Positions 1-11,241 of a DNA stretch of 64,000 bases are shown piece after piece. Under the pieces are notes generated by a model. It did not search any database. It had not been told where the DNA came from and worked only from the letters and a program-made list of their open reading frames with translations. Source of the DNA: Warburgia ugandensis (Eukaryota; Streptophyta; Magnoliopsida; Canellales; Canellaceae); contig CP141130.1 of assembly GCA_035236585.1 (NCBI GenBank), forward strand, positions 28,717,501 through 28,781,500. Reading direction: 5' to 3'. Each line of letters begins with the position of its first letter. Positions within the stretch are counted from its first letter, which is position 1. Both the position numbers and the translations under genes were made by a program.

Positions 1-1418
1 GTAAATAGATGTCATTTGGATGCTTCAAAACTTTGATTTGGGGCTTTAGTTCTAGTTTCATCAAAAAAAGAAAAGGCTACATTTGTGGATGGGTAGGGGA
101 AGAAGAAAGGACACATAGAGGATTTCAGGCATTTGAAGATATGGATTTATAGCTTTGTTTGTAGGGTTTCTAGGTTTGGAGAAGAAGAAAGGAAACTAAG
201 GAAGAGAAAGAGAGAGGAGTTAGCACTTTATGGCTTTCTTCATTACCTCAAAAAGATGTGTTTTAGGAGCTTAGTGGTAAATGGAGTTGAATCCTATTAG
301 GAAACATAGAGTCTCCATTCCCTATTTTTTGTTTCTATTCTTTACTTTGGTTGGGAAGAAGGAAAGAACGAGAGAAGGAGAAGAATGAGGTAAGAGCTGG
401 ACATTTAGAAAAAGGTTATCTGGGAAATTGAGGATTAAGGGTTTTTCTGTCAAATTGACTTAGGGATGATGAAAAGACTCAAAAACCAAAATTAAAGCAG
501 CACCCTTATTTGTGTCTTAAGATATTTTATCTCCAAGTAGTTTTTATGCTGCTATTGACTTATAGAGAACTTGTTGTAGGTTAGAAGCCCCTTGTGTGTG
601 TAGGATTATAACTATAGAAGATCTAAACCATTCAAATCATTATCCGTAGTTTACATGATCTCTGACCAACAAATCTCATCCATTTAATTTCATCCATTTT
701 GGATGAGATTTTTGGGTCGTAAGTCATTTAAACCATGGTCAATTATGTGAATGGTCTAGATTTTCTAAATATGGGCTGACTTGAAGTTATTGCATAAAAA
801 ACACATCTAACTATAATTTTAAGACCACCATATAATTTGCCGTTTCTGGGTCATTGCTTTTATGGTTAGGTTCACTAAAATATTGGTCCACATATGCTTT
901 TATAGTTTAAACTCATTATTTTCACTAAAATACACACATACTATATGGAGTTGGTTAACTCAAAAATAGCACATGCTATAGTGATCTTTCAAGTAGGTTC
1001 TCATTGAAAAAAGATAAAATCTAAAATAGGGAGTTGCATAGTGTGCCCCCTATTTTCAATGTGTGCATATTACCAGCTGATTTTTATTATAATTTGTTTA
1101 TCTTTTACATATATATTAAAAATCCACATTTATGCAAATAATATCTACTAGGCAACTTAGTTAATATATGTTACCCATGTTTGGGAGATCTTGTCTTCAA
1201 CCCTAGTGCAACTAAATAATGTTAGAATGAGTTTCACAATGATACCCCAATGTTGTTCCAAATCCAATCTCTGAAAATCATCACATAAGTACATAATCTT
1301 AAGTGTGCCTCTGAATGCTTATTCCTAATGATTAATTAGTTTAGTGATAGAGCAACCTCATATGTCCTTCACATGAGAATTTTAAAGGGCAAATAGGTTC
1401 AAAAAGTCCATCTAAAGT
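1..1418. other. AT-rich intergenic sequence, no gene seen
   Basis: No frame of useful length and no recognisable domain on either strand. The first ~400 bases have scattered GA-rich patches; the rest is AT-rich. Probably decayed repeat sequence, but I cannot assign a family. Confidence 0.6.
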
Positions 1419-1508
1419 CTTCTTCTTCTTCTTCTTCTTCTTCTTCTTCTTCTTCTTCTTCTTCTTCTTCTTCTTCTTCTTCTTCTTCTTTCTTTCTTTC
1501 TTTTTCTT
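1419..1508. repeat. (CTT)n microsatellite passing into (CTTT)n
   Basis: An almost uninterrupted run of CTT units, about 24 copies, ending in a few CTTT units. The minus-strand poly-glutamate frame across it is only a translation of the repeat. Confidence 0.97.
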
Positions 1509-2179
1509 TTTTGGTTTGTATGAGAATTTGGGAGTCCAAGTTGATGCAATTTGGGTAAGTTTGACCTATATGCATACATTGGTGAAAAATCAATATTGGG
1601 ATTTTATTGTGGGAGCTTGTGACTAAGGAATACTAAGCAGAAAAACATGCACCAAGTTGGAGTCCCAATTGAAGTATTAAAATGGTTTGGGAGTTTTGAG
1701 AAAAATAAGATGGGGTGGGAATGACTTAGTTCAGAATGTGATTCCTCTCTGTTACAATTTTTAAAGAACAAGAGGTGATTTTAAATGAAACTTGTAAGTA
1801 ATGCAGGTGGTCCTTGCTCACACAAGCAAGCAAATTAGCTCCTTGATGTTGTTTGGTGTTTTAAAAAAAAAGGAAATGCCCTAATTTGTTAAGTTCTTCA
1901 TTGTATTTTGCATGTGGGTTTCTTATTTGAATGTGAGAATGTGATTTAAAGTTGGCTTTTGGGCTTTTTTAGATGACCATGGTTTTTTAAGTTGCATTTA
2001 TTTTTTCTAATTTGCATTTGCTATTAAAAAATGGACTCAAAGTGTTTTTTTTTTTAAACATGTTTCTTTACTGTAGAGCATAGTACATTAATAGTTTGAT
2101 TAGTTTTATGTGTGTTTGTTTTTTAATATCAATGATGCTGGAATGTTACTTTTTGAATTTGAGCAAAGTTGATGACCAA
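1509..2179. other. AT-rich sequence without recognised content
   Basis: No gene, terminal repeat or conserved motif seen. It leads directly into the degenerate tandem array to its right. Confidence 0.5.
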
Positions 2180-2890
2180 TGAATCTTGAATTAGCCTTTT
2201 ATGTGTTTATCAATGGTAAGAATGAAGATAGCCTTTTATGTGTTTATCAATCAGTGATGGGGATGAAGATGGTCTTTTATGTGTTTGTTAAAGTATAACA
2301 GTAATGACATTTTACTGTAAACGCTAGCTAGAGCATGACCATGCCATGGCCTTTTACTGTGAATATGTCTAGTTTGTTGGCAATTATTTTACCTAGCTAT
2401 GGCGTTTTTATTGTGAATCTATCTAGCTTGTTGGAAATTCTTTGACCTTGATGTGGCATTTTATTGTGAATCTATCTACTTTGTTGGAAATTCTTTTACC
2501 ATGACCTTTTATTGTTAATATGTTTAGCTTGTTGGAAATTCTTTTACACTTCATTGGCCTTGTGATCATGAATGTGTTTGTGAAAGTATTAATGTCATTA
2601 GTTTTATTGTGAATGCTAGCTAGAGCATGACCTTCACATGGCCTTTTACTATGAGTGCTAAAGCAGGTTGTAGCTTCTTTTACCTTGCATTGGCCTTGTG
2701 AATACTATAGGCTGTTCTACCTAGAGCATGACCATGCCTTGGCCTTTTAGTGTGAATGTTCCTAGCATGGTGGCTTTTCTTTTACTTTGTACTGGCCTCA
2801 TGAAGAATATAACTTGTTTTAGTTGGAACTTCACCTTGACATGTCCTTCTTTTAGTGTGAATATTAAAGCTTTGTCCCTTAATCATTATG
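2180..2890 (+). repeat. Degenerate tandem array, unit about 50 bp
   Basis: The phrases CCTTTTATTGTGAATATG, TAGCTTGTTGGAAATTC and TTTTAC recur in the same order. Four units can be laid side by side at about 2350-2560, and more diverged units continue on both sides. The spacing is roughly 48-54 bases. The array ends about 100 bases before the Mutator-like exon at 2984, so it may be the upstream or subterminal part of that transposon. That link is inferred only from position. Confidence 0.75.
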
Positions 2891-2983
2891 TGTTTGCTTA
2901 AGCTTAATTGAAGAGGCATGTTTACTGCACATTTATATCTTGTGTTTATCCACTAAGTTAGATATTTTTGTTGGATGCTTTCA

Positions 2984-3154
2984 GATGGGGGTGATGATCT
3001 TTTTACTATTAAGCTTCAAGTGTCATACGTAGATGATGTTGATATCCATCATTTTTCACTGTTCGAACTTAGTTTGATGGCCAAGACAATGGGTTGGGGT
3101 GGGTGGACAAATTTTTATCACATACTACCAGTTAAGACCTTTGAAGATAGTTAG
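2984..3154 (+). pseudogene. Mutator-like (MULE) transposase N-terminal PB1-like domain, remnant
   Basis: A 56-codon open stretch follows a good 3' splice acceptor (TTTCAG at about 2979-2984), so it reads as the start of an exon. It carries FTIKL, then YVDDVDIHHFSLFELSL, then MGWGGWTNFYHILP. This spacing fits the PB1-like N-terminal domain of plant MULE proteins (F-T-I-x-L, then D-x-x-D-x-D-x-F-S-x-x-E-L, then G-Y/W-x-x-x-x-x-Y-Y). In the family the chain continues into an acidic linker and the MULE transposase proper. Here a stop at 3152-3154 ends it. Downstream sequence to 3431 still has the acidic linker character (repeated GATGAGGTA-like units). Matching transposase sequence reappears at 6909. 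A dead DNA-transposon gene. Confidence 0.65.
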
Positions 3155-3431
3155 TTCACACATAGTAGTGGATGTCATGTTGGAGGCCATGATAATAGGT
3201 GAATCACAAGGCCAAATACCTAGTGTAATTTATAGTCTTTAGAATTAAGAGGGATGTAATTAGAGGTCTAATATATTGTAGAAGAGATTGATGCTGATAA
3301 TATTGGTTTCTTAAGCACAAAACCTCTCAAGTATTGCAGGAGGAAAGAGATGAGGAAAGAATAAGTGAGGTAGTAAGAGATGAGGTAGGAGCCAATTACA
3401 CAATAAGAGGTGAAGCAGCAATCAATGAGGT
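3155..3431 (+). pseudogene. Continuation of the MULE remnant: acidic linker region
   Basis: GA-rich sequence with repeated GAGATGAGG-like words, fitting the Glu/Asp-rich linker between the PB1-like domain and the transposase in MULE proteins. It is interrupted at 3432. The same word style (AAGAGATGAGATGGCAAGGG) resumes at about 6589. Confidence 0.4.
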
Positions 3432-6400
3432 TGTCATGCCCTCAAATTCATAATATTTATTATAGGGTTAGAGACGTGACAGATTTTTAGGGTATTTGAA
3501 TGAGATATTAATTTACAATCTCATATGACATAAGATGATTAACTATCATTAACAGAGCAATTAAGGTTCTACAAGCAACTCATAGAAATTTGAACTTAAA
3601 TAAAACCAATAGTGTTTCCTTATATTACATTTCTTATACCTTCAAATACAAATAAGGAACACTAAATGAAACTTCTCATTGAACAAAACTTTGTTTTATT
3701 CTTCTAACTTTTCTACTTTTCTCTTATGTGAGATATTAAAAATATATTAGCGCACTCGCATTTGGTAAGCATACTACTATTACAAGTATATTTAATTCAT
3801 AAAACATGAATAATTCACACTTAATAGTTATTCAATATAACTGGCATGCAATGTAAATTGAAACATAACCTTCTCATTTATATGAATATAAAGTATTTCT
3901 TATCCAAAATAAAGTTAGATTATAAATACATTTCAAATTCTAAAAATATTGATTCGTGTATTCAAATATGATAAATAGAAGTGATACTTGTTGACATATG
4001 GTTTAGACAAGTTCACTACCTCAATGATCAGATGAGGTTTACAATACCATATCTAAAGGACAAACATATACTCCTTGAAATCTCTTCAGGAGAGTCCAAA
4101 TATCCATCATTGATCAAACACTGGTCCAGATAAATCTAAGCTAGAAGTCAAACTAAACCTCATTGAAGTACATCTCACTTGAGACCTTAGTTGAAGTATG
4201 TTTTAGATGAGTCATCCACTATGATCACGATTGATCAAACATAGTCCAAGCCATAAACTCTCCATCGATATCTCACATGGAGTCAAACAATCCCTAATAA
4301 TGTAGTATTAGGGTAGGGTAGAAAAGTGGGACTATAAGTGCTAATGGAGACTCTTTTATCCTAGCTAGATGTCACAAAAAAATTTTGATTTCAAATTCAA
4401 AATCTTTTTAAATCTTTTCAAACTTATGCTTCAAAGCAATAGAAAACATTAAATGCCCTTTTTCAAACTTTTTGGAATAATAATTTCATCAAATATTTTC
4501 ATTTACTTTTTAAATGATTTTATTCTTAATATTAAAATAAATTGAGTAAATTCTAAATTTGAAACTCTATAATTTCTATAACATACATTTATAAATATAT
4601 ATTTTTGGATCAAATAGTACAGTTACAGATTAGAAATTGCTAAATTAAAAATCCCATGAAATAATAATTTTCTTATTTTAAGAATTCAAAAACTCATCTA
4701 ATCTATTATGTAAATTCTTAAGATATAATTAAAACTAAATAATATATTTACTTACATTATAATCTATAATATTAATAAGCTAACTTTTCTAAATTCAAAT
4801 TAGTCTAAATGTGCAATCTTTATCCTATGCACATATTTAACCTAAATAATATAATCTTAATCAGTAGTAGATTATATCCATCTAATATGATTGGATCGCT
4901 TTGAATATTCTTAGCATAATTCGTATCAATCTTAGATAAATCATTTAAGTATTATCTATTAGATCACTTGTCTACTTTATCCATTCAATCTTAGACATAT
5001 ATTTTCAATTTAATCCAACATATATCTTGATCATTTAGATCATATAATTGATTGAATACTGTACCCATTTTGTTTGATTGATCCTAAGTTTAAGGTAATT
5101 TAGCCTAGATCTTGTACATAAATCTAGATCTTGTGCACAGATCTAGGTCTTGAGCATAAATTAGTATGACTTATATATATTGTATAGAGTTGAATCTTAT
5201 GTGCAATTATACTTTCAATATGGCATATGTGTAAACTACTTGATAATTCTGATGTTTGATTAATTGGTGTGCATGGTTTGGATTTTTTAGATCCTATCCT
5301 ATAAGTCTAGATATAAGCTATTCAAATTGTTAAAATGAAAATAACTACCAAACCATGCATGATCATATGATCATTTTAGTAGTCAATTACTCATATGTTT
5401 TCATTATCAATCAAATATAAATATATACAACTAACTATACTCAGAAAAGCATGAATTCTAACTAACTACATAATCAGATCATGATGATACAAGGAATAAC
5501 ATAAATCTAACCGTTAATGTTTGTATAATCTTATCGAATTGATTGATCATGCATTTACTTTTATAATACATGAAATTAAACAACCTATTATCACCATTAT
5601 GCACATACTAATATTATTATTTCTATGTTAAAATTGAAGCATGGAATTATAGACTAATCACACCCTATCATTCATTAATGATTTAAGGCAATTGATCTTA
5701 AAACAACATGCTAGGCAATTGATCTTAAAACAACATGCTTGACCCTAGATTTTACATTAGAAATCTATACAAAAATTAGATCATATCATGGATTTTCTAT
5801 CTATTATAATACTAGTATACTTATTTGTCATCAAATTGTTCTCTCCTCAATCTTTCCCAATGATCCAAGCATCCAATCTTCCTTGATCATGTTCTACTTT
5901 TAAACTTAACAGTTGAGTTTTTATATGAATTGGTGTAAGATTAGAAAATGAGACAGTTTGGGAGAGAAATCTCTTATGAATGAGAGTGAGACATTTGAAA
6001 TGGAAGTCTTCTATGATAAATTTCCCAATGTGTTTTCATTTTCTGTTTTAAAACTTTACAAATCCAAGGATTTGTGTTAGATCTAATCTAATTGATCATT
6101 CTAGATCATTGGATGAGATCTACACATTTTTAATATCTCTTTATTAATTATTAATAATGCTTCAAATATGAATTTAAGTTCTAAACATTTCATATATGCA
6201 TTAATTATCTTTTGGATGGCCATATCTATCAGATTCATATATGATGTCTTAGATTAAAAGCATGTGGATCTGGAATTTATTTTCATATATATAATGACTT
6301 TTCCATATCTAAATTTACTTTAGAATTATTTTAATTTTAAATGAAAAAATACATTTTCAAATCTTGAGTTTATTTCTGGATCATAAAGTTTTCCCTCTTA

Positions 6401-6588
6401 ATTCCATTCAATTTCTCTCATTTAATACTTGTTTCAAATACTTCTAAGTATTAATGAACTAGTTCTTAACCATCTCACTTAATAAACTTTGATTCTTTAT
6501 TTGGACATGACTTATAGGTAGTTTGTAGATTAATTAGTCTACTAAGTAATTCAACTAGTTTAACTAACTAAATAACACATCTTTGTTC
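3432..6588. mobile_element. 3.2-kb AT-rich insertion, possibly an LTR-type sequence
   Basis: The MULE remnant stops at 3431 and resumes near 6589, so this block was inserted into it. It begins TGTCATGCCCTC, a start resembling plant Ty3-type LTRs written in reverse, with GACGTGACAG 40 bases in. No coding domain is visible. I could not find a convincing matching end or target duplication: the five bases before it are GAGGT and nothing identical lies near 6588. The right boundary is therefore approximate and the family uncertain. Confidence 0.4.
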
Positions 6589-7198
6589 AAGAGATGAGAT
6601 GGCAAGGGATGAGAATGATAATATATATGGGGATATACAAGACATAGATGACTCATCATACTTTGGCTTTAGAGAAAGTGATATGACATAGATTCATTTG
6701 ATGAGATAGATTCATTTGATGACAGGCTCTATGAAGAGAATGTGGATGAGTAGTTAGAGTACTCATGAAAAAGTAAGGGGGTGCCTACTGATGTAGTCAT
6801 GGCGAAGAAGAAATTAGAAGAAAATGAAAATGGAGTTTATGAATTTCATTAAAAGTCACTATCTGAAGGAAAGCATGGAATAATTATGAAAGAGAGACCC
6901 TTCCTAACTACAATCCAAGGTTAGAGAACCAACTATCATTTTTTGAGCTATGCATAAAGTTCACCAACCATGTGGAGTGCAAAGAGGTACTTAAGTTACA
7001 TTCTATCTATAGACACTAAAGTTTGATGCACATAATGATTTTCGAGTGCCCATACTTCAATTGACATATGAAGGATGAGAATGACAAAGGTATCCTAGTA
7101 CACATTTCAAAGATGATTTCAAAATGGCCCAAAATTATCCAAAATTTATGTCAAAATCATAAAAATATATATTGAAATAGTATCTCCCAAAGACCTCA
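6589..7198 (+). pseudogene. Mutator-like transposase remnant, central part
   Basis: After an acidic stretch (DIQDIDDSSYFGF near 6640-6680) the frame at 6909-7016 reads FFELCIKFTNHVECKEVL then HSIYR. This fits the MULE pattern F-x-L-G-M-x-F-x-N-x-x-E-F-K-E-A-V preceding the DDE transposase core. Just after a stop at 7017, HNDFRV fits the family's K-N-D-x-x-R-V motif in a shifted frame. Typical family proteins run several hundred residues further; none of that is visible here. The region is cut at 7198 by a solo LTR. Confidence 0.6.
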
Positions 7199-9928
7199 TG
7201 TGACAACCCGGGTTTTCTCATGCATTTTTAAGTGCAAGATCTAATTCCTAAGGCGGGATGCATCCCTATTTGAAAACCAATTTTATAAAAACCATGTAAT
7301 GCAGCAAAAAATCTTTTGTTTTAAACACATTTTGAAAACCCCGAGTGTCATTTGCTTTCACAACCACCAAAGTAGTTTCTTGAAAAACTTCAGAAATCAT
7401 AATATTTTTCCCCAGGTCTATCCAAATCCAAAGATACGGTCCAATCAGAATAAATACAAATACATGTCCAAAGGGTAGAGAGTTTACTCACATGTATAGT
7501 TGTCTCTTTTGTTTATTCACTTGCTCATACCACTAATATCTCTTGAGATGTCTTCTATTTGCGAGTGGAACTATCCTGAAAAATGTTAAGGATAGGGTGA
7601 GTATATACTATACTCAGTAGGAGTCTATCACTACTAGTTTTGCAATGCATGCTATGTTTAAAATCATATGCTCTTTAAAACATGTGCATGTTCGAACAAT
7701 CATGGTCAATGTCGATACTAAAAACCACTATCAAATCAGAATACTGACGACTTTAAGAATATCATAATCCAAGTCGAAAGTATCATATATCATAAACATA
7801 ATGATATGCATAAGATGCTCCACTGAATCCAACTCATGGATATCTGGTATGGTCGACCAACCTCATGTCATGCCATGCTATATGCAATGCAAATAAATCC
7901 TCAAACCATAGGGTCCAACTATGCGCACGACCTCGCCGCCGTGTGTTCCCCGGGTACCTGAGGACACAGGGTCATATGCCTCCATGGGACATATGACACT
8001 TCGAGCCAGTGCCGTGACACCAGTGGTAGCCCCCTATACCACATGCAATCGAAGCAGGGACGTTGCCCCTTTTTGGGCATGGTACCCATCCACCTAATAG
8101 TGGTAGAGGCTGGAGGCCAACCCAAACCTCTCGGCATAGCGCCCACGAGCCTATCAGCTCAAATCATATCAGATCAAACAAGCAAAAATCTCTTTTTCAA
8201 AACCTGTCCTCTTTGGGTCCCTCACAACCGCCTACCCAGCGTCTTTTGGGCACTCCAGCGTCTTTTGGTAACCCTCAAGGACATGCAATCTTTCAAAAAC
8301 TCAATAATCACAAATCATGCAATATATGCATTTGTTTGCAAAACATATCTATGCATAATGTATATGCAATTATTTGCAAAACATATCTATGCGAAAACAT
8401 ATCTATGCATAAAGCATTTATCATATGTATGCTGAATTAAGTTATGCTAAACAAGTTATATAACTTATACTTAAAACATGCATAAAACAATCATGGCTCT
8501 TTTAAAAAGTCTAGTAACGATAGAGCACCTACCTCAAAGTCTCCTGGAGTCGCGTCCTTTAGCACTCAACCCGTCCCTGGGTCTCATTTATAAACTCCTG
8601 GGTATGAATGGATACAAGGAGTCCTTATTAATTTTAATCTATTTAGACATTAGACTGCTAAATCTACTGTTTAGGGTCAATGGTCCTTGCCTAATTCATT
8701 GCCAGGCTAGATCTTATGATATGGATCTGCTTTCTAATAGTTAAAATCTTGTAATTTATCCTTTAATCCTAATTTTTAAAGTCTTATTGGGTCTGCGTGT
8801 CCCAGTTCCCAGGACACTCTTGCATCCTAGTTGGATCGCGACCGTCTCACGTGCGTGTGCGCCTAAAGGCCGTGCCAGGGACCATGTTTTGCACTCGCAC
8901 ATGCATGCTCAAGTGACGCGCTATGACACGCATCACCACACGGACACACCTTGTAGCATGGCGTGTCTCAACTCCCAGGGCACCCTGTGCACCCTGGTCG
9001 AGCCAGGACCCGTGCTCCATGTCGCGTGCGCACCTGAAGGTCATACCTGGGGCAGTGTACGCATTATCGTACACTTGGAACCCGTCCCAGGGACCCAGTC
9101 CTAGGTGCACATGGTGCTTGGCATCCTTGGGACGCCTGGCTCATGCAGGTCTGGCCTAAGCCGTCGTGGAATGTTTTTCGGCTAGGAAACCCAGCTGGAA
9201 AATGGCTGGTTGTTTTCCGGCTGGGAAGACCGGCTGGAAGGAGACCAGATCCGGCATGGATCTGGCCTGGGGGGAGCAAAACGAAGAGAAATAGGGAAAA
9301 TCGGCTTACCTGGGTTGCCTACTCGCCGAAAAACTCGAACAAGGTGGAAACCCTATTGCCCAAATCAGAAAAGAGAAGAGGGGTAAATGGAAACGGGATG
9401 GCTGGCTTGACTTGGGCCTAGCCATTGCCGAAAAATGTAGAAAGATGGGTTTCCGGTTTTTGCCGGAAACCCAGTCCAAAATGCCGGAAAATCACATTTT
9501 TTGGAGAGGGGGGTTGGGGCTTTTTATAGGGGGAGAAGGCGGTGCCCCTCAATGGCTCTGCCGCCCTTTCCCCTAGGGTTTTCTAGAGAAATCGTGAACA
9601 AGGGTTTTTTGGAGGGTTCTTGAGGTTGAAGACGACAGGGGGTGCCGTTATCAAAACGCCCCCTGCGTTTTTCGTCCTTTTTCGTTTTTCTATTTAATTT
9701 CCAGAAATACCCCTATCTTTAAATGGCTGTAACTTCTTCATACGAACTCCGTTTAGGGTGATTTTTGAGGCGTTGGATTCCATTTTTCAACTAGAATCTA
9801 ATGGTACTAAGTTTCCTCACAAATTCATTCATTTACTATTTTAAATAAAGTCAAACATTCAACACAGTCCATTTCCCATAAAATGTCCAATTTTTGTTAA
9901 AAATAGCGTAAATTGCTCGGGCATTACA
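7199..9928 (-). mobile_element. Solo LTR, Ty3 chromovirus (Tekay/Del-like), copy 1
   Basis: A 2,730-bp block running TGTGACAACCC to GGGCATTACA on the plus strand, flanked by a perfect 5-bp target duplication CCTCA (7194-7198 and 9929-9933). No internal coding region lies between, so it is a solo LTR. It is homologous over its length to the blocks at 16441-19071 and 23427-26038. In the minus direction it starts TGTAATGCCC, has a TATA-like CTATAAAAAG near 9520, a GC-rich leader (about 8780-9260) and ends GGGTTGTCACA. Length and termini fit the long LTRs of Tekay/Del chromoviruses; the lineage call is inferred from these and from the related domain-bearing element at 44191-61370. Confidence 0.85.
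7598..7616. other. Perfect 8-bp-arm palindrome in LTR copy 1
   Basis: TGAGTATA-TAC-TATACTCA. The same palindrome lies at the equivalent place in the other two solo LTRs (16835-16853 and 25633-25651), each with a different 3-base loop. Related LTR types carry other hairpins in this position. Confidence 0.85.
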
Positions 9929-10126
9929 CCTCATGATCATAAGTTTAGATCCACTAAACAACATGATTGTGAAGTACTTATTCTTATTACCAAGGATGAC
10001 ATTGGTCTTCCTTTTTTGGTAAAATCTAGGTTGTCACTCACTTTCTCATGGATTCTACTCGAAAGTTTGCCAAAATTACATCCTGATCATGAAATCCAAA
10101 GACCATCAACTACATGACCGTGTGGT
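9929..10126. other. Flank between solo LTR copy 1 and the CACTA element
   Basis: Resumes the sequence interrupted at 7198, starting with the second copy of CCTCA, and ends with GGT, the CACTA target duplication. No coding content recognised. With 29087-29500 it may be one older, unidentified repeat, since a TATA box lies in that right part. Confidence 0.5.
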
Positions 10127-10420
10127 CACTACTATATAAGAGACTTTTAGAGTCAGTTAAAAACACTAATAGAAGTCGGTTAAAAATTGACTTCTATATA
10201 GTCAACTTGGAAAATAAGAAAAGAAGTCACAAGAAAGTCAACTTTAAAAGTCAGAAATTTTGAATTTTTAAAGTCAAAATTCTAAGAACTTTTAAATATA
10301 GTTTTTGGATTCCAACATTAAAAGTCTATAATTTTTAAAGTTGGATGCAAAATTTTGACTTTAAAAGTTCCTATATATTTTTTTCTTTTGTTTACATTGC
10401 TTTCACTACCTTTATTTTTA
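10127..10420 (+). repeat. CACTA left terminus and subterminal repeats
   Basis: Terminal inverted repeat at 10127-10154, then many direct and inverted copies of GACTTTAAAAGTC-like and AGTCGGTTAAAA-like words. In En/Spm elements such subterminal repeats bind the TNPA-type protein. The matching right subterminal zone is 28600-29086. Confidence 0.8.
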
Positions 10421-10967
10421 CATACATTCAATGTACCACATGCGACATTGCTCTTGCAATCTTTAAACACATGAAAAATAAACATATATTCAATTCCACA
10501 TTGGGTATAAAATATCCAAATTCATCATCTATCCACATCTATCTTGAAAAGACATGATAAAAGAAATAATGACACATTCATTGCAACCTCCACTTTCACT
10601 TCATTTACAAGTATAAATCCATACACATATACCCATTTACTATCACACTCCAAGTTCCCCTCATTCATCCCATAAAATATATATACTTCAATGAAAATAA
10701 TAAAAACTAAAAGAACACATGCATATAAATGAAAAGAATATTTTACAAATTAATTTACATTCACGTAGTTACTCCAAAATTTTTAATTGAAACTCATCGC
10801 ATACTTAGCCCATTCACAGTGTATTTTATTAAGGTTTGCTTTGGAGTAACTCTTAACATTTGTCATCTCAAAAAGCACAACAGCTTGCAATACAATATAT
10901 TTAATTTAGTTGACACATTTTTTTTAAACTAAAAGTGAATAAAAATTGTGAAAAATATAAGATTCTG
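10421..10967. other. Left CACTA interior, no gene recognised
   Basis: AT-rich sequence with two short plus-strand frames (about 70 codons) that show no domain. Since the transposase reads leftward from the other end, this is probably 3' non-coding sequence of the element. Confidence 0.5.
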
Positions 10968-11241
10968 TGTTAAGTGTTTAATTTTGGCCAAAAGACCCTT
11001 AGTTTAGCTTGTAATAGATCATCTAACTCATTAATTTGATTATTTTTAGCCAAAATATGAAATTTAGCTCAAATTGACCATCCAATCATTAATTTGTCAA
11101 AAAATTAATGGCTAGATGATCATCTGAGCTAATCAGATGCTTAATGTAAGGTTAGATGACTTTGATTTAGTCTAATCTCATGCAGGTCATCTAAAGGAGG
11201 CTTGGATGGCTTAGATCGATATTAAATGGTGCAGACTGTCC
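10968..11241 (+). mobile_element. Athila-like LTR fragment in plus orientation
   Basis: Begins TGTTAAGTGTTTAATTTTGG. It matches, in reverse, the LTR ends at 13700-14016, 21800-22004 and 63560-63849: the order of TTTAGC, CATCTAACT, TTAGCTCAAATTGACCATCC and GATGATCATCTGA words is the same. It therefore points opposite to the LTR that follows at 12620. It merges into the left arm of the inverted repeat at 11242. Confidence 0.6.

Noticed and set aside
1399-1593. Minus-strand frame with a long poly-glutamate run
   Set aside because: Translation of the (CTT)n microsatellite.
2350-2560. CRISPR-like regular repeat
   Set aside because: Units are degenerate and directly adjacent with no unique spacers; the context is a plant transposon.
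8043-8440. Overlapping plus-strand frames of 125-130 codons
   Set aside because: They lie inside a solo LTR, overlap each other in different frames and show no domain.
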